A stretch of DNA of 64,000 nucleotides from Streptomyces sp. Ag109_O5-10 (GTDB taxonomy: Bacteria > Actinomycetota > Actinomycetes > Streptomycetales > Streptomycetaceae). Positions within the stretch are counted from its first letter, which is position 1. Each line of letters begins with the position of its first letter. A model generated the notes under the pieces. It was not told where the DNA came from and did no database searches. It saw only the letters and a list, made by a program, of their open reading frames with translations. The stretch is from positions 1,364,001-1,428,000 of the forward strand of contig NZ_FNTQ01000001.1 in assembly GCF_900105755.1 (NCBI RefSeq). Reading direction: 5' to 3'. Positions 38,678 to 46,973 of the stretch are shown here, piece by piece. A program made the translations under genes and the position numbers.

Positions 38678-39553
38678 TTACGACGTGGTCAGCCCGAGCA
38701 GGCGGGCGGCGTTCTCCTTGAGGATCTTCGGCCGGACCTCGTCCTTGATCGGCAGCTTCTCGAAGTCGGCGAGCCACCGGTCGGGGGTGAGGACGGGGAA
38801 GTCGGAGCCGAACAGCACCTTGTCCTTGAGCAGCGTGTTGGCGTACTGCACCAGCTGCGGCGGGAAGTACTTCGGCGACCAGCCGGAGAGGTCGATGTGC
38901 ACGCCGGGCTTGTGGGTGGCGACGGCGAGGGCCTCGTCCTGCCAGGGGAAGGACGGGTGCGCCAGGATGATCTTCAGGTGCGGGAAGTCGGCGGCCACGT
39001 CGTCCACGTGCAGCGGGTTGCTGTACTTCAGCCGGATCCCGCCGCCGCCCGGGACGCCGGCGCCGATCCCGGTCTGGCCGGTGTGGAAGAGGGCGATGGT
39101 GCCGGTCTCCTCGATCACCTCGTACAGGCCGTAGGCCACCGCGCGGTCGTTTGGGAAGAAGCCCTGGATGCTGGGGTGGAACTTGAAGCCCTTCACCCCG
39201 TACTCCTCGACCAGGCGGCGGGCCTGACGCACTCCCGCCCTGCCACGGAAGGGGTCGACGGAGGCGAAGGGGATCAAAACGTCGGGGTTGGCGGCCGCGG
39301 CCTCGGCGACCTCCTCGTTGGGGACGGGAGGGGTGCCGGTGGCGGACTCGGCGTCCACCGTGAAGATCACGGCGGCCATGTTCCGTTCCCGGTAGTAGGC
39401 GGCGGTCTCCTCGATGCTCGGCTTCCGCTTGCCCTCGACCTTGAAGTAGGCGGCGGAGGCGTCGTGCAGGTCGTCGTCGAGGGAGGAGTGCCCCCGGGAG
39501 GAGACCTCGGCGTGCGTGTGCACGTCGATCGCGGTGAGAGCCTCGATGTCCAT
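38678..39553 (-). CDS. Amidohydrolase-family (TIM-barrel) protein
   Basis: 291 residues. Metal motif TAIDVHTHAEV at the N-terminus, FKFHPSIQGF, IILAHPSFPWQDE, and the Asp motif LFGSDFPVLTP place it in the amidohydrolase-2 family (ACMSD/OMPDC-like decarboxylases and hydrolases). The ATG shares one base with the SDR stop (TGATG), so expression is coupled. Substrate unknown. Confidence 0.9.
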   Translation of the reverse strand: MDIEALTAIDVHTHAEVSSRGHSSLDDDLHDASAAYFKVEGKRKPSIEETAAYYRERNMAAVIFTVDAESATGTPPVPNEEVAEAAAANPDVLIPFASVDPFRGRAGVRQARRLVEEYGVKGFKFHPSIQGFFPNDRAVAYGLYEVIEETGTIALFHTGQTGIGAGVPGGGGIRLKYSNPLHVDDVAADFPHLKIILAHPSFPWQDEALAVATHKPGVHIDLSGWSPKYFPPQLVQYANTLLKDKVLFGSDFPVLTPDRWLADFEKLPIKDEVRPKILKENAARLLGLTTS

Positions 39554-40470
39554 CACGCCTCCGGGAGCTCGGGCGCCGGGATGCCGACCGTCTGGAGTTC
39601 GGCGCCGACCGAGGTGGGGAAGGCGTCGGCCAGGGTGTCCGGGGTCCAGCCGCCGTCGGCGTAGGCCGCCCTGATCTCCTGCGGGTGCGACCAGAGTGCC
39701 ACCTTGTCGCCGCCGATGCCGATGGCCTGGCCGGTGATCCGGCGGGCGGCGTCCGAGGCCAGGAAGGGGACGAGGGCCGCGCAGTCCTCGGGGGTGCCGA
39801 AGCCCTCGCCCTTGCGCAGGAAGCCCGGGAGCGGCTCGCCGTTGCGCATGGCCTCGATGTACGGCGCGAAGGCGGGGATGGTCTCGGTCATGGCGGTGGC
39901 GGCCACCGGGACGATCGCGTTGACGGTGATGCCCGCCCGGCCCAGCTCCATCGACCAGGTGCGGGCCATGGCGGCGATGCCGGCCTTGGCGGCGGCGTAG
40001 TTGGTCTGGCCGAAGTTGCCGCGCTGTCCCGCCGGGGAGCCGACCAGGACCAGGGTGCCGCCCTCGCCCTGCTCGCGCATCCGGACGGCGGCGGCGCGGG
40101 CGCAGGTGAAGGTGCCCCTGAGGTGGGTGGTGACGACGGCGTCGAAATCGTCGTCGGTCATCTTCCACAGCACCTTGTCGCGCAGGATGCCCGCGTTGGT
40201 GACCAGGACGTCGAGGCGCCCGAACTCCTGGACCGCCCGGTTGACGAGGCGGTCCGCGGCCTCGGCGGTGCCGACCGCGACCACCTCGGCGACGGCGGTG
40301 CCGCCGGCCTCGGCGATGGACTTCACGGCCTGCTCGGCGACGGCCTCGTCCACGTCGTTGACGACCACCGAGGCGCCGTGGGCGGCGAGGGCGTGGGCAT
40401 AGGCGAGGCCGAGGCCCCGGCCGCTGCCGGTGACGACGGCGGCCTTGCCGGTGAGATCGATGGTGGGCAC
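39553..40470 (-). CDS. SDR-family dehydrogenase, first gene of the acyl-CoA operon
   Basis: 305 residues from the GTG at 40468-40470 (AAGGGA upstream); the ORF continues 14 codons further with no homology. Motifs: VVTGSGRGLGLAYA, NDVDE after the second strand (NAD preference), VTNAG, NYAAAKAGIAAM (YxxxK). It extends past the usual SDR end with KVALWSHPQEIRAAY, as in peroxisomal multifunctional-type 3-hydroxyacyl-CoA dehydrogenases. It probably oxidises a hydroxyacyl-CoA produced by the MaoC-like hydratase. Confidence 0.93.
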   Translation of the reverse strand: MPTIDLTGKAAVVTGSGRGLGLAYAHALAAHGASVVVNDVDEAVAEQAVKSIAEAGGTAVAEVVAVGTAEAADRLVNRAVQEFGRLDVLVTNAGILRDKVLWKMTDDDFDAVVTTHLRGTFTCARAAAVRMREQGEGGTLVLVGSPAGQRGNFGQTNYAAAKAGIAAMARTWSMELGRAGITVNAIVPVAATAMTETIPAFAPYIEAMRNGEPLPGFLRKGEGFGTPEDCAALVPFLASDAARRITGQAIGIGGDKVALWSHPQEIRAAYADGGWTPDTLADAFPTSVGAELQTVGIPAPELPEA

Positions 40471-40540
40471 GGTCGGTCCCTTCACAGACGACGACGGCGG
40501 CCCCGCGGCCACCTGCGGCTTCCGAGATCGAAGCTAAGAG

Positions 40541-40573
40541 CAATAATTGTTGTCGTCAATAGTTGTTGTCGAC
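40541..40573. promoter_or_regulatory. Direct-repeat operator between SDR operon and MarR gene
   Basis: TTGTTGTCG occurs at 40547-40555 and 40563-40571, 16 bp apart, within an AT-rich patch that also has ATTG...CAAT (40546-40560) and CAATAATTG (40541-40549). It lies 16 bp before the MarR start and 71 bp before the SDR start, fitting a MarR operator. Confidence 0.6.
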
Positions 40574-40586
40574 CCACGGGTGTCCC

Positions 40587-41120
40587 ATGCTGGAATCTGT
40601 GCGACAGACCGCCCCGCCGCCCGGGGCCCGGACCAGGGAGACCGCCATCACCCGACAGCACGCCGAGAACCCGACCTCGATCGACGCGGACGAGCCGTGG
40701 ATGCGGGAGCTGCACGCCGACACGGGCTACCTGCTGTACCGCCTGGGTCTGCGCTCGGGCCAGGTCTTCAACTCGTTCCTCCAGGAGTCGGGTCTCAGGC
40801 TGCGCCACTACGCGGTGCTGCGGTTCCTCGCCGGCTCGGCGGGCTCCCTCCAGCGGGAGCTGAGCGCCCGGCTCGGCTACGACCCGAGCGCGATCGTCGG
40901 CCTGGTCGACGACCTGGAGAAGCTGGGCTTCGCCGAGCGGCGCCCCTCCCCCGACGACCGGCGCAGCCGGATCGTGGTGCTCACCGGGGCCGGGCGGGCG
41001 TTCCTGCGGGACACCGACGAGGCCGGCCAGCGGGTGACGAACGAGCTACTGGGCCCGCTCGATCCCGCCGAGCGGGCCACGCTGCACGCGCTGCTGCTGC
41101 GCGTCGCCGACCGGCCGTGA
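40587..41120 (+). CDS. MarR-family transcriptional regulator
   Basis: 177 residues from the ATG at 40587; later starts are possible since the first 40 residues are not conserved-looking. The winged helix is visible: LRHYAVLRFLAGSAGSLQRE, YDPSAIVGLVDDLEKLGFAE, RRPSPDDRRSRIVVLT. MarR proteins repress catabolic operons and are released by phenolics or acyl-CoA esters. It is divergent from the SDR/acyl-CoA operon, and its stop overlaps the IclR start (GTGA). Confidence 0.92.
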   Translation: MLESVRQTAPPPGARTRETAITRQHAENPTSIDADEPWMRELHADTGYLLYRLGLRSGQVFNSFLQESGLRLRHYAVLRFLAGSAGSLQRELSARLGYDPSAIVGLVDDLEKLGFAERRPSPDDRRSRIVVLTGAGRAFLRDTDEAGQRVTNELLGPLDPAERATLHALLLRVADRP

Positions 41121-41890
41121 CCGCGGCCGCCCGCTCCGCGCCCGACCGGCTGCTCGCGGTGCTGGCCGCTTTCGACCACGGGCATCCGGCGCTCAGCCTG
41201 ACGGACATCAGCCGCCGGGCCGGGCTCACCCTCACCACCGCGCACCGCCTGGTCGGCGCGCTCACCGCGTGGGGCGCGCTGGAGCGGGACACGGACGGCT
41301 TCTACCACGTGGGGCTGCGGCTGTGGGAACTGGCCGCGCTGGCGCCGCGCGGCCTCGCGCTGCGGCAGGTGGCGCTGCCCTACCTGGAGGACCTGTACGA
41401 GGCGACGCACGAGAACGTGCAGCTGGCGGTGCGGGACGGGTCGGACGTCGTCTACATCGAGTGGCTGTCGGGGCGTTCGGCGGTCGGCGTGCACATCCGG
41501 GTGGGCGCCCGCTGGCCGCTGCACGCGACCGGGGTGGGGCTCGCCCTGCTCGCGCACGAGACGCCCGGCTTCCAGCAGGACTACTGCGCGGGCCCGTTGA
41601 CGTCCTTCACGCCGTACACGGTCACCGATCCGGACCGGTTGCGCCGCTCGCTGGCCGAGGTCCGGCGTACGGGTGCCGCGGTGAGCAGCCGGCAGGTCAC
41701 CGACGACGCGCTGTCGGTGGCGGCTCCGGTGCGCGGGGCGACGGGACAGGTGGTCGCGGCCGTCTCGGTGGTGGTGCCCGAGGCGGCCGCCCAGGTGCCG
41801 GTGCTGGCCCCGGCGGTGCGGCTGGCGGCCCGCGGGATCTCCCGGGCGCTGGGCTGGCAGCCGGACCGGACGGCGGGCCCGGCCGTGTAG
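41117..41890 (+). CDS. IclR-family transcriptional regulator
   Basis: 257 residues from the GTG at 41117, overlapping the MarR stop by 4 nt. N-terminal winged helix (LLAVLAAFDHGHPALSLTDI, RRAGLTLTTAHRLVGALTAW) and a C-terminal GAF-like IclR effector domain (GLRLWELAALAPRGLALRQV, VHIRVGARWPLHATGVG). IclR proteins sense organic acids. Two coupled regulators of different families opposite one catabolic operon suggest layered control. Confidence 0.93.
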   Translation: MTAAARSAPDRLLAVLAAFDHGHPALSLTDISRRAGLTLTTAHRLVGALTAWGALERDTDGFYHVGLRLWELAALAPRGLALRQVALPYLEDLYEATHENVQLAVRDGSDVVYIEWLSGRSAVGVHIRVGARWPLHATGVGLALLAHETPGFQQDYCAGPLTSFTPYTVTDPDRLRRSLAEVRRTGAAVSSRQVTDDALSVAAPVRGATGQVVAAVSVVVPEAAAQVPVLAPAVRLAARGISRALGWQPDRTAGPAV

Positions 41891-41899
41891 CGTGTCCCG

Positions 41900-43240
41900 G
41901 TGACGACGAGCGAGGTGTACCGGGAGCTGGGCGAGGCCGCCTGGACGTGGGTGCTGCGGCAGGTGCGGGAGGACGAGGGCCCGTGGCTGCCGGAGACGGT
42001 GTCACAGGAGGACACCGCGGACCCGGCGCCCGACGAGGACCGGGACTCGCTGTACGCCGGGATCGCCGGACTCGCCCCGGTGCTGGCGGAGATCGCTCGG
42101 TACCGGCCGCTGACCGGGCCGGAACGGGTCCTGGCCGCCGGGATCGTGAACCGTCTGGCCGCGCGGGCGCCCGAGGTGACCGAACCCTCGCTCTACCTCG
42201 GCCTGGCGGGCCACGCCACGGCGCTGCGGCTCCTCGCGCCGGGCAGCGAGGCGACCGTGCTGCGGCGGCTCGACGAGCTCGCCACCCCGGGGGGCTGGCG
42301 GACCACCACCGCGTTCGTACCGGGCTCCGACGCGCCCCTGACCGACGTCATCATGGGTGTCGCGGGCGTGGTCATGACGGCGGTCTGGGCGGGCGGCGAG
42401 TACGCAGAGCGGATCGCGACGACCGGTGGCGAGGCGCTGCTGCGGATGGCGGACCGCACGGCGGCGGGCCTGGACTGGGGGATCTCGCCGGGCAGCGAGT
42501 CCCGGTCCCCGAACTACTCGCACGGCGCCGCCGGGGTGGGCGCCGCCCTGGCCGTGGCGGGGGCGGCGGCGCACCGCGAGGACTTCGTCGAGGCCGCCGT
42601 GGACGCGGCCCGCCACGTCCTGTCGGTGGGCTCGCTCGCGGACGGCGGCTTCGTCGTGCCGCACACGATCCCGCCGTCGAGGCGGGAGGTGGAACCGGTC
42701 ACGTACACCTGGTGCCACGGCCCGGCGGGCACGTCGCACCTGTTCACCGCGCTCGCCCACGCGGGCGTCGACGAGGTGGCGGGGCATGCCGTCGGGGAGC
42801 TGCGGCAGCGCTGTCTGACCTCGATCCTCGCCTCGGGGCTGCCGGAGCGGCTGCGCCCCGGGTTCTGGGACAACGACGGCCGCTGCTGCGGGACGGCCGG
42901 TGTCGGGGACGTCCTCCTCGACGCGGCGCAGGACTGTGCGGGGACGCCGGGGGCGGACGCTCTGGCGAAGGGCGCGGTGCGGATGGGCGACGCGCTCGTG
43001 GAGCGGGCGGTCAGGGACGCGGCGGGTGCCCGCTGGCGCTTCGTGGAGTACCGCATCGAGTCCCCGCTGCTGCCGCCGGGCACGTCGTGGATGCAGGGTG
43101 CGGCCGGCATCGCGGCCTACCTGCTGCGCCTCGCCCGCTACCTGGACACCGGCCCGGACGCACCGGTCGTGGACCGTCCGGACCAGTGGTGGGCGGTGCC
43201 GGCGCGACTGCGCGGTGAGCGGCCGACCCTGGTCGGCTGA
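41900..43240 (+). CDS. Stand-alone LanC-like protein with CCG zinc motif
   Basis: 446 residues from a GTG 9 bp after the IclR stop. Seven Gly-rich GxxG motifs mark the alpha/alpha-barrel: GIAG (54), GLAG (101), GVAG (153), GAAG (209), GPAG (274), GTAG (331), GAAG (400). NYSHGAAG has the active-site His208; zinc ligands would be Cys272 (TWCHGPAG) and Cys329/Cys330 in GRCCGTAG. Canonical LanC has Cys-His there, so the third ligand seems changed to Cys, as in CCG-type LanM enzymes. No dehydratase, precursor peptide or transporter is nearby, so lanthipeptide synthesis is not supported; glutathione-type or regulatory roles of LanC-like proteins are alternatives. Confidence 0.85.
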   Translation: MTTSEVYRELGEAAWTWVLRQVREDEGPWLPETVSQEDTADPAPDEDRDSLYAGIAGLAPVLAEIARYRPLTGPERVLAAGIVNRLAARAPEVTEPSLYLGLAGHATALRLLAPGSEATVLRRLDELATPGGWRTTTAFVPGSDAPLTDVIMGVAGVVMTAVWAGGEYAERIATTGGEALLRMADRTAAGLDWGISPGSESRSPNYSHGAAGVGAALAVAGAAAHREDFVEAAVDAARHVLSVGSLADGGFVVPHTIPPSRREVEPVTYTWCHGPAGTSHLFTALAHAGVDEVAGHAVGELRQRCLTSILASGLPERLRPGFWDNDGRCCGTAGVGDVLLDAAQDCAGTPGADALAKGAVRMGDALVERAVRDAAGARWRFVEYRIESPLLPPGTSWMQGAAGIAAYLLRLARYLDTGPDAPVVDRPDQWWAVPARLRGERPTLVG

Positions 43241-43264
43241 CCGGCGCCGTCGCCGTGTACGTGA

Positions 43265-43294
43265 GAGGGAATTCCGGTCCCGGAGTTCCCCCTC
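43265..43294. terminator. Hairpin after the LanC-like gene
   Basis: GGGAATTCCGG (43267-43277) can pair with CCGGAGTTCCC (43280-43290), one G-T pair, flanked by GAG and CTC. It lies 27 bp after the LanC-like stop. Confidence 0.55.
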
Positions 43295-43333
43295 CACGAC
43301 GTCGAAATGATCACTGACGGGCGCGGAGCCCGG

Positions 43334-43760
43334 TCACATGGGGTGCCGGTTCGGGTGCCCCCGTACGCGGTGCGGGCATGTCGTCCTCCAGGGGGTGGGC
43401 GTAGCGCCGGAAGCAGGGGACGCGTTCGGCACCCGGCGCGGGGCGCCCCGGTAGAGGACCATGCCGTGCACGGAGGTGCCGTCGTCGCGCCGGCGGACGA
43501 GCGGGTCCCGGCGGGCGTCCCCCTCGTCGGTGACGAACAGGGCCACGTGCCCGTCGGGCGGCACGCCCGGCGGCTCGGCGGCGGACAGCCGGCCGTACCC
43601 GGTGATCCCGTGGGCCGCCCCGGCCGCTCCGGCCAGGTGCAGGGCGTGCCAGAACAGGACCTGGTCGGCGGTCAGGACCGCGAAGCCGAGTTCCTGTTCG
43701 AGGGCGTCGATGACGCCCACCGTGGCGCCTGAGCAGTCCCGCCGTCGCCCGACCCTCATT
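43334..43760 (-). pseudogene. Decayed Asp/Glu racemase-like C-terminal fragment
   Basis: The minus-strand frame around 43580-43740 reads CSGATVGVIDALEQELGFAV, LTADQVLFWHALHLAGA and ITGYGRL, which matches the C-terminal third of Asp/Glu racemase and arylmalonate decarboxylase-like proteins (conserved Cys, dimer helix and terminal GYGRL). The N-terminal two thirds are missing: upstream sequence is occupied by the divergent SMR gene. Downstream the frame runs on into basic, non-homologous sequence, and a neighbouring frame ends differently at 43311. A remnant left by a deletion or rearrangement is the best reading; a short functional protein is unlikely. Confidence 0.45.
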
Positions 43761-43781
43761 TCCGTGAAAGGACGCACTCCC

Positions 43782-44213
43782 GTGCGCAACACCGGCCGCT
43801 CCGCAGCCAGTGCCTGGCTCGTACTCCTTCTCGCCGGAGGGTTCGAGGTCGGCTACCCGCTCTCCGCCGACGGCAGCCACGGTTTCACCCGCCTGACGTG
43901 GTCGCTGGTCGCCGTCGTGTTCCTCCTGCTGACCCTCTGGGCCCTCAGCGTCGCGCTGCGCACCATCGACGTCGGTATCGGCTACGCCGTCCGGGCCGGC
44001 ATCGGCTCGGCCGGCGCGGCACTGCTGAGCCCCGTCTTCTTCGACGAGTCGCTCACCGCGGTCCAGGCCCTGTGGCTGGGCGTCGTCATCGTCGGGGTGG
44101 TGTGGCTCAAGCTCGCCGACCGGCCCCGGAGCACCCCGGAGCCCCTCGACGCCGTCCAGGGCACCCGCACGGTCGAGGCCCGGCTGCAGGAGACACAGGG
44201 CGCGGAGCGCTGA
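43782..44213 (+). CDS. SMR-family (SugE-like) membrane transporter, variant
   Basis: 143 residues from the GTG at 43782 (AAAGGA upstream). Four membrane segments match the small multidrug resistance family, with the essential Glu in AGGFEVGYPLSAD, then HGFTRLTWSLVAVVFLL, and WLGVVIVGVVWLKLAD. In SugE/EmrE the third helix reads YAV-W-(S/T)-GIG; here it is YAVRAGIG, Arg in place of the nearly invariant Trp. The C-terminal 35-residue hydrophilic tail is longer than usual. SugE/Gdx proteins export guanidinium-type cations; whether this variant can is open. Confidence 0.8.
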   Translation: MRNTGRSAASAWLVLLLAGGFEVGYPLSADGSHGFTRLTWSLVAVVFLLLTLWALSVALRTIDVGIGYAVRAGIGSAGAALLSPVFFDESLTAVQALWLGVVIVGVVWLKLADRPRSTPEPLDAVQGTRTVEARLQETQGAER

Positions 44214-44226
44214 GGAGGCGCCGAGC

Positions 44227-44272
44227 GGGGCGCGGGGCGTCGCCACCGATCTGCGGCGACGCCCCACGCCCC
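44227..44272. terminator. Strong hairpin between convergent SMR and flavoprotein genes
   Basis: GGGGCGCGGGGCGTCGCC (44227-44244) pairs with GGCGACGCCCCACGCCCC (44255-44272), 18 bp with one mismatch and a 10-base loop. Confidence 0.85.
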
Positions 44273-44303
44273 GCGCGGCCGACACCCCGGGGGCCCCGGC
44301 CGC

Positions 44304-46973
44304 TCAGGAGGCCAGCCCCGCCCGCAGCCGCCGGTCGCGCGGGGCGTGGGTGCGGTCCAGGCGCGCGTCCAGGAGCCGCCGTGCCGCCTCGCAACGCCCG
44401 TCCGACACCAGGGCGTAGAGCAGGGTCTCCTCCACCACCTCACGCTGGGCCGCGCTGCCGCCGACCCGGCGCAGCACCGGCAGCAGCGCGTCGAGGCCCC
44501 GGGCCGCCTCCTGGAAACGTTCCTCGACGAGCGCCGCGAACGCCTCGCACAGCGGGGCGACCACCTCGCGCTGCACCGCGTCGGCGCCGGCGGCGTGATC
44601 GCGCAGCCGGCGCAGCGCGGCCAGGTCCCCGGCGGCGGTGAGGGCGACGGCCGCGTGCAGGGCGGTGAACGCGGTCTGCGGGCGCTCCAGCACGTCGCGC
44701 TCCACCGCCTCCAGCACCCCCGCGACCGGGAAGTCGCCCTGCCAGCTGTCGCTCACCCGGGCCCGCCACAGCAGCGATCCGGAGTCGACCAGGGCCCGTA
44801 CCCCGCTCACCACCCGGCCCGGCGCGAGCTGTGCGAACCACCGCCTGCGGACGGCGTCCGCGTCGTCGAGGGCGAGTTCGTGCAGGGCGATGTGCCAGGA
44901 GAAGTGCGCCCGGTGCACCGCCCCCCGGCCGCGCCCGGTCACCCAGCCGTCCAGCCAGTCCCGGCCCGCCTCGTGCGCCCCGGACTCGTAGTGGACGTGC
45001 GCCAGGGCGTGCACCGCGTGCCCGGAGGCCGGCTCGGCGGCCAGCGCACGGTGGGCCAGCTCGCCCGCCTCGTGCAGCCGCCCCTGCTCCTGACGCAGGA
45101 AGGCCAGCAGCGAGGTGTGGAACCAGTGCCCGTCGTACGCGGGCGAGGTCAGGTCGAGCAGCCGCAGGGCGTCGTCGTCCTGGAGGTCGCTGACCCCGGA
45201 GAACGCGATGGTCGGCACCGCCGCCGCGAGCGCCAGCGCGTCGCCCCGGTGCGCGCGCAGATGCCGTACGAGCGCCTCGTCCCCGTCGTCACCGGTCACC
45301 CGGCGAGTGATCACGTCCACGAAGGACCGCTCGCGCTCGTCCGCGCGTTCGCGGGCGCTGCGCTGGGCGTCGGCGAGGGCACGCGGCACGTCGACGGCGG
45401 CGGCGCACTCGTGGCCGAGCAGGGCGAGGGCCGCGTGGCCGAGCGCGAATCCGGGGTCGAGGGCGACCGCGCGGGCGAAGGCGTCCTCGGCGCCCGAGCG
45501 CACCTTGAGGACCCGGTCCAGGCCGCTGCGGTAGGCGGCGGCCGCCCCGGCGTGCGTGGACAGCGGCAGCCCCTGACCGTCCACCGGCCGCCGCGAGCCC
45601 GGCCGGCGGACCGGGAGCGGCAGCAGCCGCTGGGCCAGCTCGGCCGCCTGGACGCGGATCTCGGGGATCGCCGTGGTCTCCCACATCTCGCCCCGGCGCG
45701 GGGCACCGAGGGTGAACAGAGGCCCGGCGACGCGGCCCCGGGCGGCGGCGAGCCGTCCGTCCTGGGTGGCCGCGCCCATGCCCAGCGGGCCGGGGACGGC
45801 CAGGCCGGCCGCGAACAGGGCCTGCCACAGAGGGGTGTCGAGGCGGCGGCCCGGCCCGGTGCAGTCGACCACCCAACCGACCCGCAGCATCTGCCCGTTG
45901 GACAACTCGACGGTGAGGGAGCCGTCTTCGGCCCCGGTGGCGCGCAGCACCGTGCCGGTGTGGACGTGCAGGCGCCGCGCGGTGCGGGCGCGGGAGACGT
46001 GTTCGGCGGTGGCGGGGGCCATGCGGTGGCGGTGGGTGTTCCACAGGGCGCCCTCGTGGGCCAGGAACTCCTCGCGCTCCTCGGGGGTGAGGCTGCGCCA
46101 CAGCCGGGCGGTGTGCGGGCGGAGGCTGTCCAGGCCGGGGCGCCAGTCGCCGTGGGTGCGCACCGAGCGGCTCACGTGACGGTAGACGGCGCGCCGGAGC
46201 CGGCCGAGCGAGGTGTCGTCGAGGCCGTCGGGGGCGGGCATGGTGCCGGCCGGGCCGAGGGCGTGCGGCTGGGGCAGCAGCCCGTTGCGGGAGAGCGCGT
46301 GCACGGTGCGGCCGGGGCGGTCGAGGGTGAGGGCGAGGTCGACGGCGGTCAGGCCGGTGCCCACCAGGAGGACGTCCTCGGGGCTGTCCCGTACCGGGTC
46401 CAGGGCTTCCGGTGCCCACGGGGTGCCGACGAAGCGGGGCGAGGTGCGCAGGGCGGGCGGGGCCCAGCCGGCGCCCGCTCCGGCGGGGCCGGTGGCCAGG
46501 ACCACGCTGTCCGCTGCCAGGAGTCCCCCGTCGGCGAGGCGGAGTTCCACCCGGCCGTCGGGGGTGCCGGTACAGCTCTCCGCGAGGGTGCGCAGCCGGC
46601 GTACGGCGACCGTGCCGTGGGCGCGGACGACGGCTTGGCCGAGGGTGTCGGCGAGGTAGGCGCCGAAGCGGTAGCGGGTGGCGAAGTCGGCGCCGGTGAC
46701 GGCGGGTTCGCCGTGCCGGCAGAGCCAGCGGACGAAGTGCCCGGGGTCGTCCGGGTAGGCGCTCATGTTGCCTGCGGGCACGTTGAGCCGGTGCCGGGGG
46801 TCGCGGGTGGCGTAGGCGGTGCCGCGGCCCGCCTCCGGGGCCGGGTCGATCAGGACGAGGTCGAGCGGAGTCCGGCGGCGGTGCGCCGTCTCGCAGAGCT
46901 GGACGGCGGTGAGGGTGCCCGCCGCGCCTGCTCCCACGACGGCCACGGTGTGCCGCTTGCGGACGTCGGTCAC
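44304..46973 (-). CDS. FAD/NAD(P)-binding protein fused to a TPR-like (TTC38-type) domain
   Basis: 889 residues. Residues 9 to about 465 form an FAD/NAD(P) oxidoreductase of the PF13454 type: HTVAVVGAGAAGTLTAVQLC, HRLNVPAGNMSAYPDDPGHF, a second nucleotide site VLLVGTGLTAVDLALTL and VVDCTGPGRRLDTP. From about 485 to the end the chain is helical repeats resembling TTC38 (AFARAVALDPGFALGHAALA, WFHTSLLAFLRQEQGRLHEA, HFSWHIALHELALDDADAVR). These two modules are normally separate proteins; no stop or frameshift interrupts the join. The reaction is unknown. Confidence 0.85.
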   Translation of the reverse strand: MTDVRKRHTVAVVGAGAAGTLTAVQLCETAHRRRTPLDLVLIDPAPEAGRGTAYATRDPRHRLNVPAGNMSAYPDDPGHFVRWLCRHGEPAVTGADFATRYRFGAYLADTLGQAVVRAHGTVAVRRLRTLAESCTGTPDGRVELRLADGGLLAADSVVLATGPAGAGAGWAPPALRTSPRFVGTPWAPEALDPVRDSPEDVLLVGTGLTAVDLALTLDRPGRTVHALSRNGLLPQPHALGPAGTMPAPDGLDDTSLGRLRRAVYRHVSRSVRTHGDWRPGLDSLRPHTARLWRSLTPEEREEFLAHEGALWNTHRHRMAPATAEHVSRARTARRLHVHTGTVLRATGAEDGSLTVELSNGQMLRVGWVVDCTGPGRRLDTPLWQALFAAGLAVPGPLGMGAATQDGRLAAARGRVAGPLFTLGAPRRGEMWETTAIPEIRVQAAELAQRLLPLPVRRPGSRRPVDGQGLPLSTHAGAAAAYRSGLDRVLKVRSGAEDAFARAVALDPGFALGHAALALLGHECAAAVDVPRALADAQRSARERADERERSFVDVITRRVTGDDGDEALVRHLRAHRGDALALAAAVPTIAFSGVSDLQDDDALRLLDLTSPAYDGHWFHTSLLAFLRQEQGRLHEAGELAHRALAAEPASGHAVHALAHVHYESGAHEAGRDWLDGWVTGRGRGAVHRAHFSWHIALHELALDDADAVRRRWFAQLAPGRVVSGVRALVDSGSLLWRARVSDSWQGDFPVAGVLEAVERDVLERPQTAFTALHAAVALTAAGDLAALRRLRDHAAGADAVQREVVAPLCEAFAALVEERFQEAARGLDALLPVLRRVGGSAAQREVVEETLLYALVSDGRCEAARRLLDARLDRTHAPRDRRLRAGLAS

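Noticed and set aside
41900..43781. Lanthipeptide biosynthetic cluster
   Set aside because: Only a LanC-like protein is present; no precursor peptide, dehydratase, protease or transporter was found within 5 kb.
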